From: a bacterium
GTDB taxonomy: Bacteria > Sysuimicrobiota > Sysuimicrobiia > Sysuimicrobiales > Segetimicrobiaceae
Assembly: GCA_035307765.1 (NCBI GenBank)
Contig: DATGHU010000044.1
Location: 295,717 to 359,716, forward strand
Direction: 5' to 3'
Length of the DNA: 64,000 nucleotides
Positions 56,556 to 63,884 of the stretch are shown in pieces. A program made the position numbers and the translations under genes. The first letter of the stretch is position 1, and the number at the start of each line of letters is the position of its first letter. The notes under the pieces are model-generated. The model was not told where the DNA came from and ran no database searches. It saw only the letters and a list, made by a program, of their open reading frames with translations.

Positions 56556-56997
56556 GAAGGGACGGGCGTCAACGCCTGTTGGCTTGCTGTCGAGGTAATC
56601 CTTTCCGTTGCTGGCGTCGTGCTTGTCGAGGACCGCGTTGTCTTGTCGTCGATCCAGGCCTTGTGGTCGCGGGCAGCCCTTATCGAGGCCGAGACGCTGT
56701 CCGCTGGCAGGCGGCCCAAGGACTCGGCCTCACCACCTCCACAGTGAGCCGGGGGCCGTTCCCTGGCTGTCTTTCGGCACCGGACCCATCCTGGGGCAAC
56801 TTCGTGCTCCCTGGGAGGGGAGAGAGGGAAGGGGGGAGATAAAGAGGGGGATGGGTGAGAGGGGGGAGAGGTCGACATCGACTACGTCATCGACATCGTA
56901 GGGATATCTACGCGACGGTGGTTGAACCGCATCCCCCGACGTACGCCGGGTTACGCAGGACGCGGCCCACATCGAATCTGGCCACCGCTGATTGACG
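56556..56997. other. Gap after the cytochrome b locus
   Basis: About 440 bases with no convincing gene. A purine-rich low-complexity run (56812-56872) is followed by GACATCGAC-type repeats and a small CTACG/CGTAG hairpin at 56881-56901. Confidence 0.35.
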
Positions 56998-57463
56998 CTA
57001 GGTCTCCGTTGACGCCGGCACCGGGATCATGTCGAAGCGAGCAGCAAGTGCGACCCGTTCCTCTCTGCCTCCGTGCCGAGCAGCCAGTTGCTGCATTTCT
57101 TCAAGATAGCGCTCGAAGCCGGCGGGATGGTGCATCACCAGCAGGGTCGCGCTGTCACTGCTCGCGTTGTGAAAGCCGTGGATCGTTTCGCGCGGGACGA
57201 AGGCGAATGTGCCTGCTCCAGCGGTGTGTCTCTCCTCGCCGATGCGCAGCACTACCTCGCCCTTCGAGGACGTAGAAGAACTCGTCGCGTCCGCGATGAT
57301 AGTGCGGCCCCGCGCCCACCGTCCCCGGCCCGACTCGTCCTTCCCAGACGGTGCAAAGGTCGCCGGTCTCTGCTTCTGACGCCTTGACCGTCACGCCCGC
57401 GCCAGCGGACCCGACCGCAATAAACCGTCCCTCGCCGGGAGCCACCACAACAGCCTTCATCAT
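56998..57463 (-). pseudogene. Cupin-domain protein with a one-base frameshift
   Basis: The N-terminal part (KAVVVAPGEGRFIAVGSAG to GPHYHRGRDEFFYVLEG) and the C-terminal part (VVLRIGEERHTAGAGTFAFV, PRETIHGFHNASSDSATLLV) together make a complete cupin, but lie in different frames. The join is at a GGG run near 57262, where one extra G breaks the gene; removing it gives about 155 residues. AGGCGG lies just upstream of ATG 57463. It follows a MarR gene on the same strand, which may control it. Confidence 0.83.
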
Positions 57464-57513
57464 GTTCCGCCTCATCTGTATTTGGAACTAATCCCCAAAA
57501 CCTTGGTAAGGTA

Positions 57514-57963
57514 CTATTCAGTCTCGTGTGCCATTCCCGCCTGCGAGCGGGTCAACGGGCTCTCCCAGACGCGGAATAGCACCTCTTTGAGCTGGGCGAA
57601 ACGCCTTTGCCCAAGTTCAGCGCTCCATTCGCGCTCGATGTGGCGGAGTATGTCGGAGATTCTTGAGTATGCGGCCCGGCCACGTTTGGTCAAGCGGATA
57701 ATTCGCGCGCGGCCCTCGTCGGGTGCGTCGGACCGGACGATATAGCCGAGCCCTTCGAGGCTCCGGAGGAGCTGGTTCATGGCCTGCTTGCTCATGCCCG
57801 CGCGCTCCGCGAGAACGCCTGGGCGAACTCCATCAGGGCCCGGATATTGCAGCACCGCCATATGCGGCAGGCGCAGCTCCTCAAAACCGGCCACGTTCAG
57901 CTCCTTGATGAGACGGCGCTGGATCGCCTGAGTCGGAACACGCAGTAATGCGCCGATGAGCAT
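57514..57963 (-). CDS. MarR-family transcriptional regulator
   Basis: A 149-residue winged-helix regulator. Features are an N-terminal dimerisation helix, LPHMAVLQYPGPDGVRPG, the helix-turn-helix LAERAGMSKQAMNQLLRSLE and the wing YIVRSDAPDEGRARIIRLT. The ATG at 57963 gives the usual length; the frame extends upstream but only as Arg/Ser-rich sequence. It is followed by a cupin gene 51 nt downstream on the same strand. Ligand unknown. Confidence 0.9.
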   Translation of the reverse strand: MLIGALLRVPTQAIQRRLIKELNVAGFEELRLPHMAVLQYPGPDGVRPGVLAERAGMSKQAMNQLLRSLEGLGYIVRSDAPDEGRARIIRLTKRGRAAYSRISDILRHIEREWSAELGQRRFAQLKEVLFRVWESPLTRSQAGMAHETE

Positions 57964-58285
57964 ATCTCTAGTTTCGACCGGCGAGCTGATCAGGCTCGAT
58001 GACGGCGGGGCCGCACGATAGCGATCGGGATGTTGACGATAAGGGTCCGCCGACTGTCTGGGCGCGCGCATCCGCGTTTGGGGCGACCCGCGGCGCTGCG
58101 TACGTGCGCCTGCACCGTCTGCGCTCGGGCCTTTCCAGTCGCTGATCGCCTTACGACGCATTCTTGAAATGAGATGGGTTCGGTGTCGTGGCCAGGGTTG
58201 GCCGTGCGCTCGCGCCCGGCGCGTTGCACGTGCTGAGCCTCGCGTGTCGGTTGGGGACCCGCACCCATGCCGTCATGGGCTGCAG
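57964..58285. other. Intergenic gap, nothing recognised
   Basis: About 320 bases separating two minus-strand genes. It should carry the promoter of the marR gene. No operator or RNA recognised. Confidence 0.35.
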
Positions 58286-58573
58286 TCAACGGTGAAAGTC
58301 GTTGTGGAGCTGGCCGAACGTTGGCTGGATTTGCGAAGCTTGCTTGCCCACGAGCTTCTCCAGTGCGGGGAGCAAGCGATCGTTTGCGAACCGATCGAAC
58401 GCTTCCTGCGAGTCCCACACCTCGAAGATGTTGAAACCATCCGTGGTCCTCGTTGCGAAGTGGTGAATCAAGCCTTCGGGGAGTTTGCTTTTACCCACCC
58501 CTAGCTCCCGGTTAAGCGGATCGTATAGTTGCCCAGCCTCGCTGGGCATGCGCAGATCCATCGTCACTGCCAT
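58286..58573 (-). CDS. Small dimeric a/b-barrel (ABM-like) protein
   Basis: A 95-residue protein with the layout of antibiotic-biosynthesis-monooxygenase/NIPSNAP-like dimeric barrels: an early DLRMPSEAGQLYDPLNRELG, GLIHHFATRTTDGFNIFEVW then DSQEAFDRFANDRLLPALEK. The ATG at 58573 follows AAAGGGATCAAGG. It is 73 nt downstream of a cupin gene and probably co-transcribed from the promoter at 59161-59189. Confidence 0.7.
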   Translation of the reverse strand: MAVTMDLRMPSEAGQLYDPLNRELGVGKSKLPEGLIHHFATRTTDGFNIFEVWDSQEAFDRFANDRLLPALEKLVGKQASQIQPTFGQLHNDFHR

Positions 58574-58646
58574 CCTTGATCCCTTTTTTTTCGCATTCCC
58601 ACAACGAATGAAAACCGTCGAAATCGAGGGGCGCGGCCCTCGGGCG

Positions 58647-59147
58647 CTATGCCTGGGGCGGAGCCGGCGTGAGGCCGTGGCGGTGCATGATCTCCGCAAT
58701 CTTCGCTCGGTCCGGCGGCCCGCCGGCCGCCGCGTTGATCACCTCGGCAGACTCGCGAAAATACTGCGGACCTAGTACGGCTGGCGTGATCACGCAAAGC
58801 GCCCTCACGTTCTGGCTTCCGTTGTTGTCGAACCGGTGAATGGCGCCGCGCGGAATGCAGAGTGCCTGTCCCGGCCCGACGTTGAAAGGCTTCCCGTCGA
58901 CGGTCCAGGTCAACACTCCGTCGATGCCGTAGATCGTCTCTTCGTAACGGCCGTGGCTATGCGCCGGAGCCGCCAGGCGCTGCGCGCCCGGGACAACGAG
59001 CTCAAATGCCGCGACGCTGCCATTCGAGTTCTCTCCGGTGATCAAGAAGCGCACCGCGAGCGGCCCTATACGGATGGTTTCGTCGGCAGGATTGACGTGC
59101 AGGCCGATCTTCTGCTGTATGGCTGCCTTCCTTGTGGTAAATGGCAT
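58647..59147 (-). CDS. Cupin-domain protein
   Basis: A 166-residue single-domain cupin: PAHSHGRYEETIYGIDGVL is the first metal motif (two His and a Glu), and GPGQALCIPRGAIHRFDNNG the second. The C-terminal helix (VINAAAGGPPDRAKIAEIMH) is like that of quercetinase- or regulator-type cupins. A consensus-like promoter lies directly upstream and the start codon sits within a 15-bp palindrome, so expression is likely repressor-controlled. Confidence 0.9.
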   Translation of the reverse strand: MPFTTRKAAIQQKIGLHVNPADETIRIGPLAVRFLITGENSNGSVAAFELVVPGAQRLAAPAHSHGRYEETIYGIDGVLTWTVDGKPFNVGPGQALCIPRGAIHRFDNNGSQNVRALCVITPAVLGPQYFRESAEVINAAAGGPPDRAKIAEIMHRHGLTPAPPQA

Positions 59148-59178
59148 TTACTTCTCTTATAATATAAACGCCATTTAC
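59137..59178. promoter_or_regulatory. Palindromic operator over the cupin start codon
   Basis: GTAAATGGCATTTAC (59137-59151) is a perfect palindrome around a central base and includes the cupin ATG. A further half-site CATTTAC lies at 59172-59178 in the promoter spacer. Two sites in and downstream of a promoter are typical of repressor control; the regulator is unknown. Confidence 0.6.
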
Positions 59179-59189
59179 TGAAATGTCAA
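59161..59189 (-). promoter_or_regulatory. Sigma-70-type promoter of the cupin gene
   Basis: On the minus strand TTGACA (59189-59184), a 17-nt spacer and TATATT (59166-59161) match the consensus closely. Transcription should start near 59154, only about 7 nt before the ATG at 59147, so the mRNA would be nearly leaderless. Confidence 0.75.
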
Positions 59190-59558
59190 TACCTCTCGCG
59201 GATTTGGACGGAGATTGGACAGTGAGCACTGGATAGTCCGGTGCTCAGATACCTTGAAACCTGCCCTAGAGAGATTTCACGCAATAGTTATGCGCGTTTG
59301 GGGGTCCGGGGGGAGAACGCCTTGGGCTGGAGTCGCCGGTCGGGCGAGGGGGTCAGCACGTGCTCGGCGGAGACGGCTTCTCCAGTCCGCTCCATTCGCT
59401 CCAGGATATCCCAGGTGAAGTTGTGCTCTCGGGGCCCGAGAATCCCCCCCGGGGGCGCGAGGGACCGACCTCCGAGATCTCGCCCTCGCAACCTGGGGAT
59501 GCGGCTGATCTACAGGCCGAGAGCGTCAGCCCCCCCGTCCACCCGGGAAGGGCGGACA

Positions 59559-59587
59559 AGTGCAGAATAAGTGCAGACCGAGTGCAG
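59559..59587 (+). repeat. Three AGTGCAG repeats at exact 11-bp spacing
   Basis: AGTGCAG starts at 59559, 59570 and 59581. The 11-bp period puts all copies on about the same face of the helix, as in integrase arm sites or regulator iterons. It lies 66 bp before the tRNA-like remnant. Confidence 0.6.
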
Positions 59588-59618
59588 CCGGCTACCCCGC
59601 ATCGCGGGAATCCTTGTC

Positions 59619-59742
59619 TTCCAAGGGTTTCAGAGAGTCGCCAGGATCGATAGACGCGGGTTCGATTCCCGCCGCCTCCACCAAGAACCTGGCTCCATCC
59701 GACTGCACGGTGTTGCTAGACGCCGTATTTTCCAAGGGTTTC
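59619..59742 (+). repeat. 13-bp direct repeats flanking the tRNA-like remnant
   Basis: TTCCAAGGGTTTC occurs at 59619-59631 and again at 59730-59742, 111 bp apart, with the tRNA-like remnant between the two. This could be part of a recombination site. Confidence 0.55.
59653..59683 (+). repeat. tRNA/tmRNA 3'-end remnant (possible attachment site)
   Basis: GACGCGGGTTCGATTCCCGC followed by CGCCTCCACCA is a T-arm, acceptor 3' strand and CCA with nothing tRNA-like upstream. It matches the tRNA-Ala 3' end at 43703-43731 at 27 of 29 positions. The GACGCGGGTTCGA wording is also typical of tmRNA 3' ends. No tag-peptide or tmRNA 5' part could be found in the preceding 350 bases. It is read as a remnant left by integration. 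Confidence 0.6.
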
Positions 59743-59851
59743 GGCCCCTCAGACGGGGTGCGCGACCCGGACGCTCAGATCTGTTGAAGGCGTTGAGACA
59801 GCTTCGAAGGAAGCGGGAGGCCGCCAGAAAGCGCAGCAAGAATAACCCATC

Positions 59852-60697
59852 TTAATCGCGCACAACCGTTGTGACAGTTCGCCGTTCGAAGAAAAGATAT
59901 AACGTAGGCAGCAACAGTAGGGCGCCGACGATGCCGGCGATGAACAACAATGTGAGTGGATTGGACGGCCGCCAGTCGTTCCATGCGATGACGGTCGCGA
60001 TCAGTATGAACACATTTGCGACGGTTACGCTTTCCAGGGGGATGCGCCAGCCACTCCAGCGACACTCGCGGCATAGATAGATACCGGCAATCCCGGGCAG
60101 CAGCAGCCAGCCTGCAAACACGCGCGCAGTCAGCGGAGTGAGCGACCAGGGCCAGATACGGATCGCAAACTGTGGCTGAACGAATAGTATCAGGGCGGAG
60201 AGCAGTGCCACGGTGCCCATTACGGCGACGGCCCGGCGCGTGAAGCGAGGCACCGTAGCGTCATTCGCTTCAGGCGTCCCCGGGTCGGTGCGCCGGTTGA
60301 GAAGCCATGTGAATAGGATCACAACCGGCGTGATCGCGTAGAGCACCTCCCACAATATGGCGTTCCATTGTCCGTTGTGAAAACGGTCGAGGTGTAGGAT
60401 CGTGGCCAACGCCATCGCGGTCGTAAACGCGGTAATCGGCAAGAAACCGGCGGCCACGCGATGCCAGCGCGAGGTCGTCAGCACGCGCACGAAGAAATAG
60501 GCGCCCATGAGGTAGCCTGCACCCATCGCCATGGCCGTCATGCGTGGTCGGATTGTCCAGGCAAAGTTCTGAGCCGTTTGCCCCGGGTTCAGGTACAAAG
60601 CCAGCACCGCTAGAATCAAGATAGGGATGATCAACGCCGCGACAACACGTGTAAGGAGCAGCACGTGATCATCGCGCGTCAAGTCGGAGTTCCTCAC
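59852..60697 (-). CDS. Multi-pass membrane protein, unknown
   Basis: A 281-residue protein with about eight membrane helices (for example VVAALIIPILILAVLALYL at the N-terminus, and AGIVGALLLLPTLYLFFE at the C-terminus). No known transporter signature is seen. The start is a GTG at 60697 without a good ribosome-binding site. A conserved unknown membrane protein is the best label. Confidence 0.7.
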   Translation of the reverse strand: MRNSDLTRDDHVLLLTRVVAALIIPILILAVLALYLNPGQTAQNFAWTIRPRMTAMAMGAGYLMGAYFFVRVLTTSRWHRVAAGFLPITAFTTAMALATILHLDRFHNGQWNAILWEVLYAITPVVILFTWLLNRRTDPGTPEANDATVPRFTRRAVAVMGTVALLSALILFVQPQFAIRIWPWSLTPLTARVFAGWLLLPGIAGIYLCRECRWSGWRIPLESVTVANVFILIATVIAWNDWRPSNPLTLLFIAGIVGALLLLPTLYLFFERRTVTTVVRD

Positions 60698-60969
60698 GGA
60701 CCGGGCAGTTTGATTGCTCGTGGCACATCCCTCCTAAGCAATCAGGTCGTAGATTTTAGACTTGAATCTGGCGTGAGCATGGCATGTTTCTAGATCGCGG
60801 ACGGCAGCCAATGACCCGGTTTCTTTATGGTGGCTGGCGCAATGACCGTAATTCGTGATTTTAGCATGCTTATCGCGCCAAGGTGGAGAATCTTTCTCCG
60901 TCGCTCTCCGACCGCGTTGCAACGCAAGAGTCTCGAATGACAGCGGATTCAGGTTAGAACCAGTTCCCA
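60698..60969. other. Gap with a weak minus-strand frame
   Basis: A 78-codon minus-strand frame (60734-60970) exists but its product has no family match, signal or ribosome-binding site, so it is not called as a gene. Confidence 0.3.
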
Positions 60970-61545
60970 CTATAATGCGTGATAGCTCGGTTTGTAGCCG
61001 AACAAGCGCCCAATAGCGGCGAGTGACCCGAACGCCACTTCTTGCACAGCAATGGGCATCCCGTCCAGGTACGTATACGGCATCATCGCACGCACCAGAA
61101 CGGCGAGTTGGAGCAGGTTGGGCAACCCATTCTTATTCACCTTGCCGTCGCGCGCTAAACCAAAGAGCGTGACCACGGCCTCTTGTGACGCATCCAGAGC
61201 CGCGATGTTCGGCTGGTCGGGGGTCGTCGTCTGCCGCACATGCAACTCTTCGGCGCTGACACTCCAAGGATGCAGGTGCGGCACGCCCGGCGGAAACGTG
61301 AGCACATCGCCTCGTTTCGCTTCGCGTTCGCCTTTGGCTAGGCGATAACGTGCCACGCCGGTCAAAATCTCAAATCGCTCCGTCATGGTGGGATGAAAGT
61401 GAGCAGGCACAGAACCCTTCCCCGTGAAGGGTTTGTTGAAATACTCGACTTGTAGAAACGCGCCATGTGTATCATGCGCGGTCAGGCAGCACAGGACGCG
61501 CTGTCCCATGATCGGGTTTTCAATCACGTCGCCGGCCTTCAGCAT
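60970..61545 (-). CDS. Cupin-domain protein
   Basis: A 191-residue protein with a cupin domain in its first 110 residues (HFHPTMTERFEILTGVARYR is the first motif, FPPGVPHLHPW the second) and a C-terminal helical part (NLLQLAVLVRAMMPYTYLDG) found in sugar-isomerase-like and unknown cupins. The upstream region contains a perfect GTGTTAACAC palindrome, a likely operator. GTCC/TTGA precede the ATG; the ribosome-binding site AGG is weak. Confidence 0.88.
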   Translation of the reverse strand: MLKAGDVIENPIMGQRVLCCLTAHDTHGAFLQVEYFNKPFTGKGSVPAHFHPTMTERFEILTGVARYRLAKGEREAKRGDVLTFPPGVPHLHPWSVSAEELHVRQTTTPDQPNIAALDASQEAVVTLFGLARDGKVNKNGLPNLLQLAVLVRAMMPYTYLDGMPIAVQEVAFGSLAAIGRLFGYKPSYHAL

Positions 61546-61944
61546 TCAAGGACACCTATTGATCGATTGTCTAATACTAGTCTGTACTGTTTCGATCTAG
61601 TGTTAACACTGGAGGCGGCGTCCTCCATGAAAAGAGGGTCACCACTCTACCTCCGGAACCTCCAACCGAGGGCCTCGCAAGCTTCGGAGAGGAGGAGGAG
61701 AGCATACACAATGATCCCGTACACGCATCGTCGTAATGCGCCACTAGACTGTCAAGTGCGGACTTGGTGTTAACACTTCAATGCCTCCCAAGGGGACCGA
61801 CATGGATCAACTCGCAACCTTGGTGGTGAAGATCGACGCCGGGGTCCGTCCGTGGAGACGGTACCCTTTGAAGGAGGCTCTCGCGACCCAACTATAACGT
61901 GGCGCTGCTCCAGGGGGGGCGAAAGGGCCGAGGGGAGTATGCAT
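61546..61944. promoter_or_regulatory. Gap with two GTGTTAACAC palindromes
   Basis: GTGTTAACAC occurs at 61600-61609 (as AGTGTTAACACT) and 61767-61776, 167 bp apart, in a 400-bp region between the divergent cupin and HdeD-side genes. Both are perfect 10-bp palindromes, typical of TetR- or LuxR-type operators. They may control the cupin gene, the divergent genes or both. No regulator gene is adjacent. Confidence 0.5.
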
Positions 61945-62106
61945 GTGAAGCTTCTGAGGTCTGTGGTGGGCTGGTTGCCCGAGACTGCGTCGTTCCAGCG
62001 CGAGTTCTCCGTCCACATCACGATCCGGACGGCGGTGCTCACCCTGATTGCCGGAAGTGTGGCCGTTATCAGCGAAGAGGGAAGGTTAAAGTCACACCGG
62101 AGGTGA
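61945..62106 (+). CDS. Possible small protein upstream of HdeD
   Basis: A 53-codon frame from GTG 61945 with AGGGGAG 7 nt upstream. It has a moderately hydrophobic middle (ITIRTAVLTLIAGSVAV) and a basic end. It stops 5 nt before the hdeD-like ATG, so it may be a leader gene. No family recognised. Confidence 0.35.
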   Translation: MKLLRSVVGWLPETASFQREFSVHITIRTAVLTLIAGSVAVISEEGRLKSHRR

Positions 62107-62111
62107 GCGAG

Positions 62112-62690
62112 ATGCCGTCCAACCCACCGCTCGTCGATCGTGAGGAGTTGCGTCGCCACAGTGGGTGGTTTATCGCCCTGGGGGTCGTCCTAATCCTCCT
62201 TGGCGTTATCGCCATTGCATATGACGTGTTCGCCACCATCGCATCCGTCCTGGTGTTTGGCTGGCTTCTCGTGATTGGGGGCGTCGTCGAGATTGTGCAT
62301 GGCGTCCGAACCCATCGATGGGGCGGCTTCTTTCTGCACCTCCTAGCCGGGCTGCTGTTTCTCGTGGCTGGCCTGCTGTTCGTCGCTAATCCACTGGTCG
62401 GTGCCTTGTCGTTGACGCTGTTCCTGGGGGCGTTCTTCCTGGTTGGCGGGGTGTTCGAGGTGGTCGGGGCACTCCGTCTCCGGGCGGCGCACTGGACGTG
62501 GGCGGTGTTGGGCGGAGTGATCACAGCTGTGTTGGGGCTGATGTTGTGGACGCAGTGGCCCCGGTCAGGATTATGGTTCATCGGCTTTGCCGTCGGCATC
62601 AGCATGATCTTCCGCGGCTGGGCATGGGTGATGCTTGGGACGCTAACGCGGCGGGACGTGGAGGTGGCCGGAAAGCCGCGCGCCGCGTGA
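62112..62690 (+). CDS. HdeD-family membrane protein
   Basis: A 192-residue six-helix membrane protein with the HdeD repeat pattern of short helices and tight Gly/Pro turns: SGWFIALGVVLILLGVIAI, VEIVHGVRTHRWGGFFLHLL and the second half GGVFEVVGALRLRAAH. HdeD proteins are linked to acid resistance in enterobacteria and unknown roles elsewhere. GGAGGTGA precedes the ATG at 62112. Confidence 0.9.
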   Translation: MPSNPPLVDREELRRHSGWFIALGVVLILLGVIAIAYDVFATIASVLVFGWLLVIGGVVEIVHGVRTHRWGGFFLHLLAGLLFLVAGLLFVANPLVGALSLTLFLGAFFLVGGVFEVVGALRLRAAHWTWAVLGGVITAVLGLMLWTQWPRSGLWFIGFAVGISMIFRGWAWVMLGTLTRRDVEVAGKPRAA

Positions 62691-62889
62691 TCGACCGAAC
62701 TACGGGATTTTAACGGAAGCCAACTGGAGACCTTGAGCTCCGCCAGGTGCTGAGGGCCACGCAGAACTGTCGATGCCTTGTGATCGATCCAATGAGCCCT
62801 ACACACGTGCGGTCTTTGTAGAGCGCCATGATTCAGACCCTCCCGGAGTCGGTGTCTTTCAACCGGGGCCGCCTCCTCTAGGAGCCGGA

Positions 62890-63102
62890 CTACGCAAACA
62901 GCAGATCCGCCGTTATCGGGAGTTCTGGCGGTGTTGTGGGGGGAGGAAGGAGATGATGCCAGGGATTCGCTGGGTGCTGGCGGCCGCTCTCCGTTGCAGT
63001 GAGGATGAGGTGATCGGGCCTATTATGATCGCTGGCAAGCACAGCTCCTGCGGGGATGGTGAGGGACGCCCCCAGAACCAACGCTGCGAGGATCTTTTTC
63101 AT
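62890..63102 (-). CDS. Small secreted protein, unknown
   Basis: A 70-residue product with a clear signal peptide (MKKILAALVLGASLTIPAGA, cleavage likely after VLA) and a short His/Pro-rich mature part (HPANPWHHLLPPPTTPPELP) that might bind metal. AAGGGAG lies 6 nt upstream of the ATG. It follows the CsbD-like gene on the same strand, with a strong hairpin between. No family recognised. The gap 62691-62889 holds nothing recognisable. Confidence 0.65.
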   Translation of the reverse strand: MKKILAALVLGASLTIPAGAVLASDHNRPDHLILTATESGRQHPANPWHHLLPPPTTPPELPITADLLFA

Positions 63103-63141
63103 TGTTGCTCCCTTCTTGCGTTGGGATGGCTTTGGATGATG

Positions 63142-63167
63142 GAGGGGTGGGTGAGTACCCACCCCTC
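63142..63167. terminator. Perfect 11-bp hairpin
   Basis: GAGGGGTGGGT (63142-63152), a GAGT loop and ACCCACCCCTC (63157-63167) form a perfect GC-rich stem. No T-run follows on either strand, so it may attenuate, protect mRNA or be a rho-dependent stop between the CsbD-like and small secreted protein genes. Confidence 0.5.
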
Positions 63168-63208
63168 AACGAGCACTTCCCCCCCTGGATTTGCTTTACT
63201 TTGTGGTC

Positions 63209-63423
63209 CTAGCGGGGGGCCGCAGCCAGCTTCGGTACGTATGGAGCTAGCTTGTTGAAGATGTCCTCACGGACAATCCCATATTTCTCGTGGACCTTAG
63301 TGACAAGGAGTTCCCCATCTCCATTTATGGCCTGCACTTCTAGTTCGGTCAGGTTCGGCCACAACTCACGGACCTTGGGCTTTAATGTGGTCCGTGTTCC
63401 TTGATCGTCTCAGTTGTAAACAT
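63209..63423 (-). pseudogene. CsbD-like small stress protein, frameshifted
   Basis: ATG 63423 with AAAGGGGAG upstream starts MFTTETIKEHG, then hits a stop. One base changed near 63390 puts the frame into TTLKPKVRELWPNLTELEVQ, AINGDGELLVTKVHEKYGIV and REDIFNKLAPYV, ending at 63209. The VTKVHEKYGI segment resembles the QxxYG core of CsbD general-stress proteins. It would be about 71 residues if intact. Confidence 0.68.
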
Positions 63424-63849
63424 GGTTTGTTTCTCCCCTTTCAGAATGGTCTTACGATCTCAATCTCAAACCTGCAGAGATTAGCGTGTTTCGCGACGCC
63501 ACTGCAATGCGACCGCGCATCGATCGCACCTTCGGCACATTCAATTTTGCAATCAGGCAGCGGCTAACAGATCACTGAGAGGTGATGAGAACCCCGGGCC
63601 ATGTTGTCCGGCCGGGTTCTGAGTGGCTGAATCTATCCATCCTATCGCGGTGGGATATTCTTGACCGCCGTCAACCGAGGATTCTCAACTTCAGCGGATG
63701 GGAGTCAAGATCAAGAGGGAGGCACTCATTTACGCCAGTGCTTACTCCTCAACGGTATCAGAGAGAGAACGTCTGCACAAGGCGAAGATTTCCACCCCTT
63801 CGGCCCAATCCTTCTAAATTGGGCCTCCTAGTGCAATGTCCGAAATGTA
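63424..63849. other. Gap before the transposase
   Basis: About 430 bases with no convincing gene or RNA. The left terminal inverted repeat of the IS-like element should lie near the right end of this stretch but cannot be defined without the other end. Confidence 0.35.
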
Positions 63850-63878
63850 TTGATACTTGACGATGGCTGGTGTATGCT
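63850..63878 (+). promoter_or_regulatory. Promoter of the transposase gene
   Basis: TTGATA (63850-63855), a 17-nt spacer and TATGCT (63873-63878) fit a sigma-70 promoter. The start site would be at or beside the ATG at 63885, so the mRNA may be leaderless. Confidence 0.5.
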
Positions 63879-63884
63879 CCATGC

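Larger units (their letters stand above)
59190..59851. other. Gap containing att-like repeats
   Basis: About 660 bases without a gene. It holds three AGTGCAG repeats (59559-59587), two TTCCAAGGGTTTC repeats (59619, 59730) and a tRNA/tmRNA 3'-end remnant (59653-59683), described separately. Confidence 0.5.

Noticed and set aside
56812..56901. Purine-rich run and GACATCGAC repeats as a possible replication or CRISPR-like repeat
   Set aside because: Short, irregular and unique; no spacer structure or iteron array.
59300..59683. Complete tmRNA (ssrA) ending at the CCA remnant
   Set aside because: Only the 3' end fits; no 5' acceptor strand, pseudoknots or tag-peptide frame were found in the preceding 350-400 bases.
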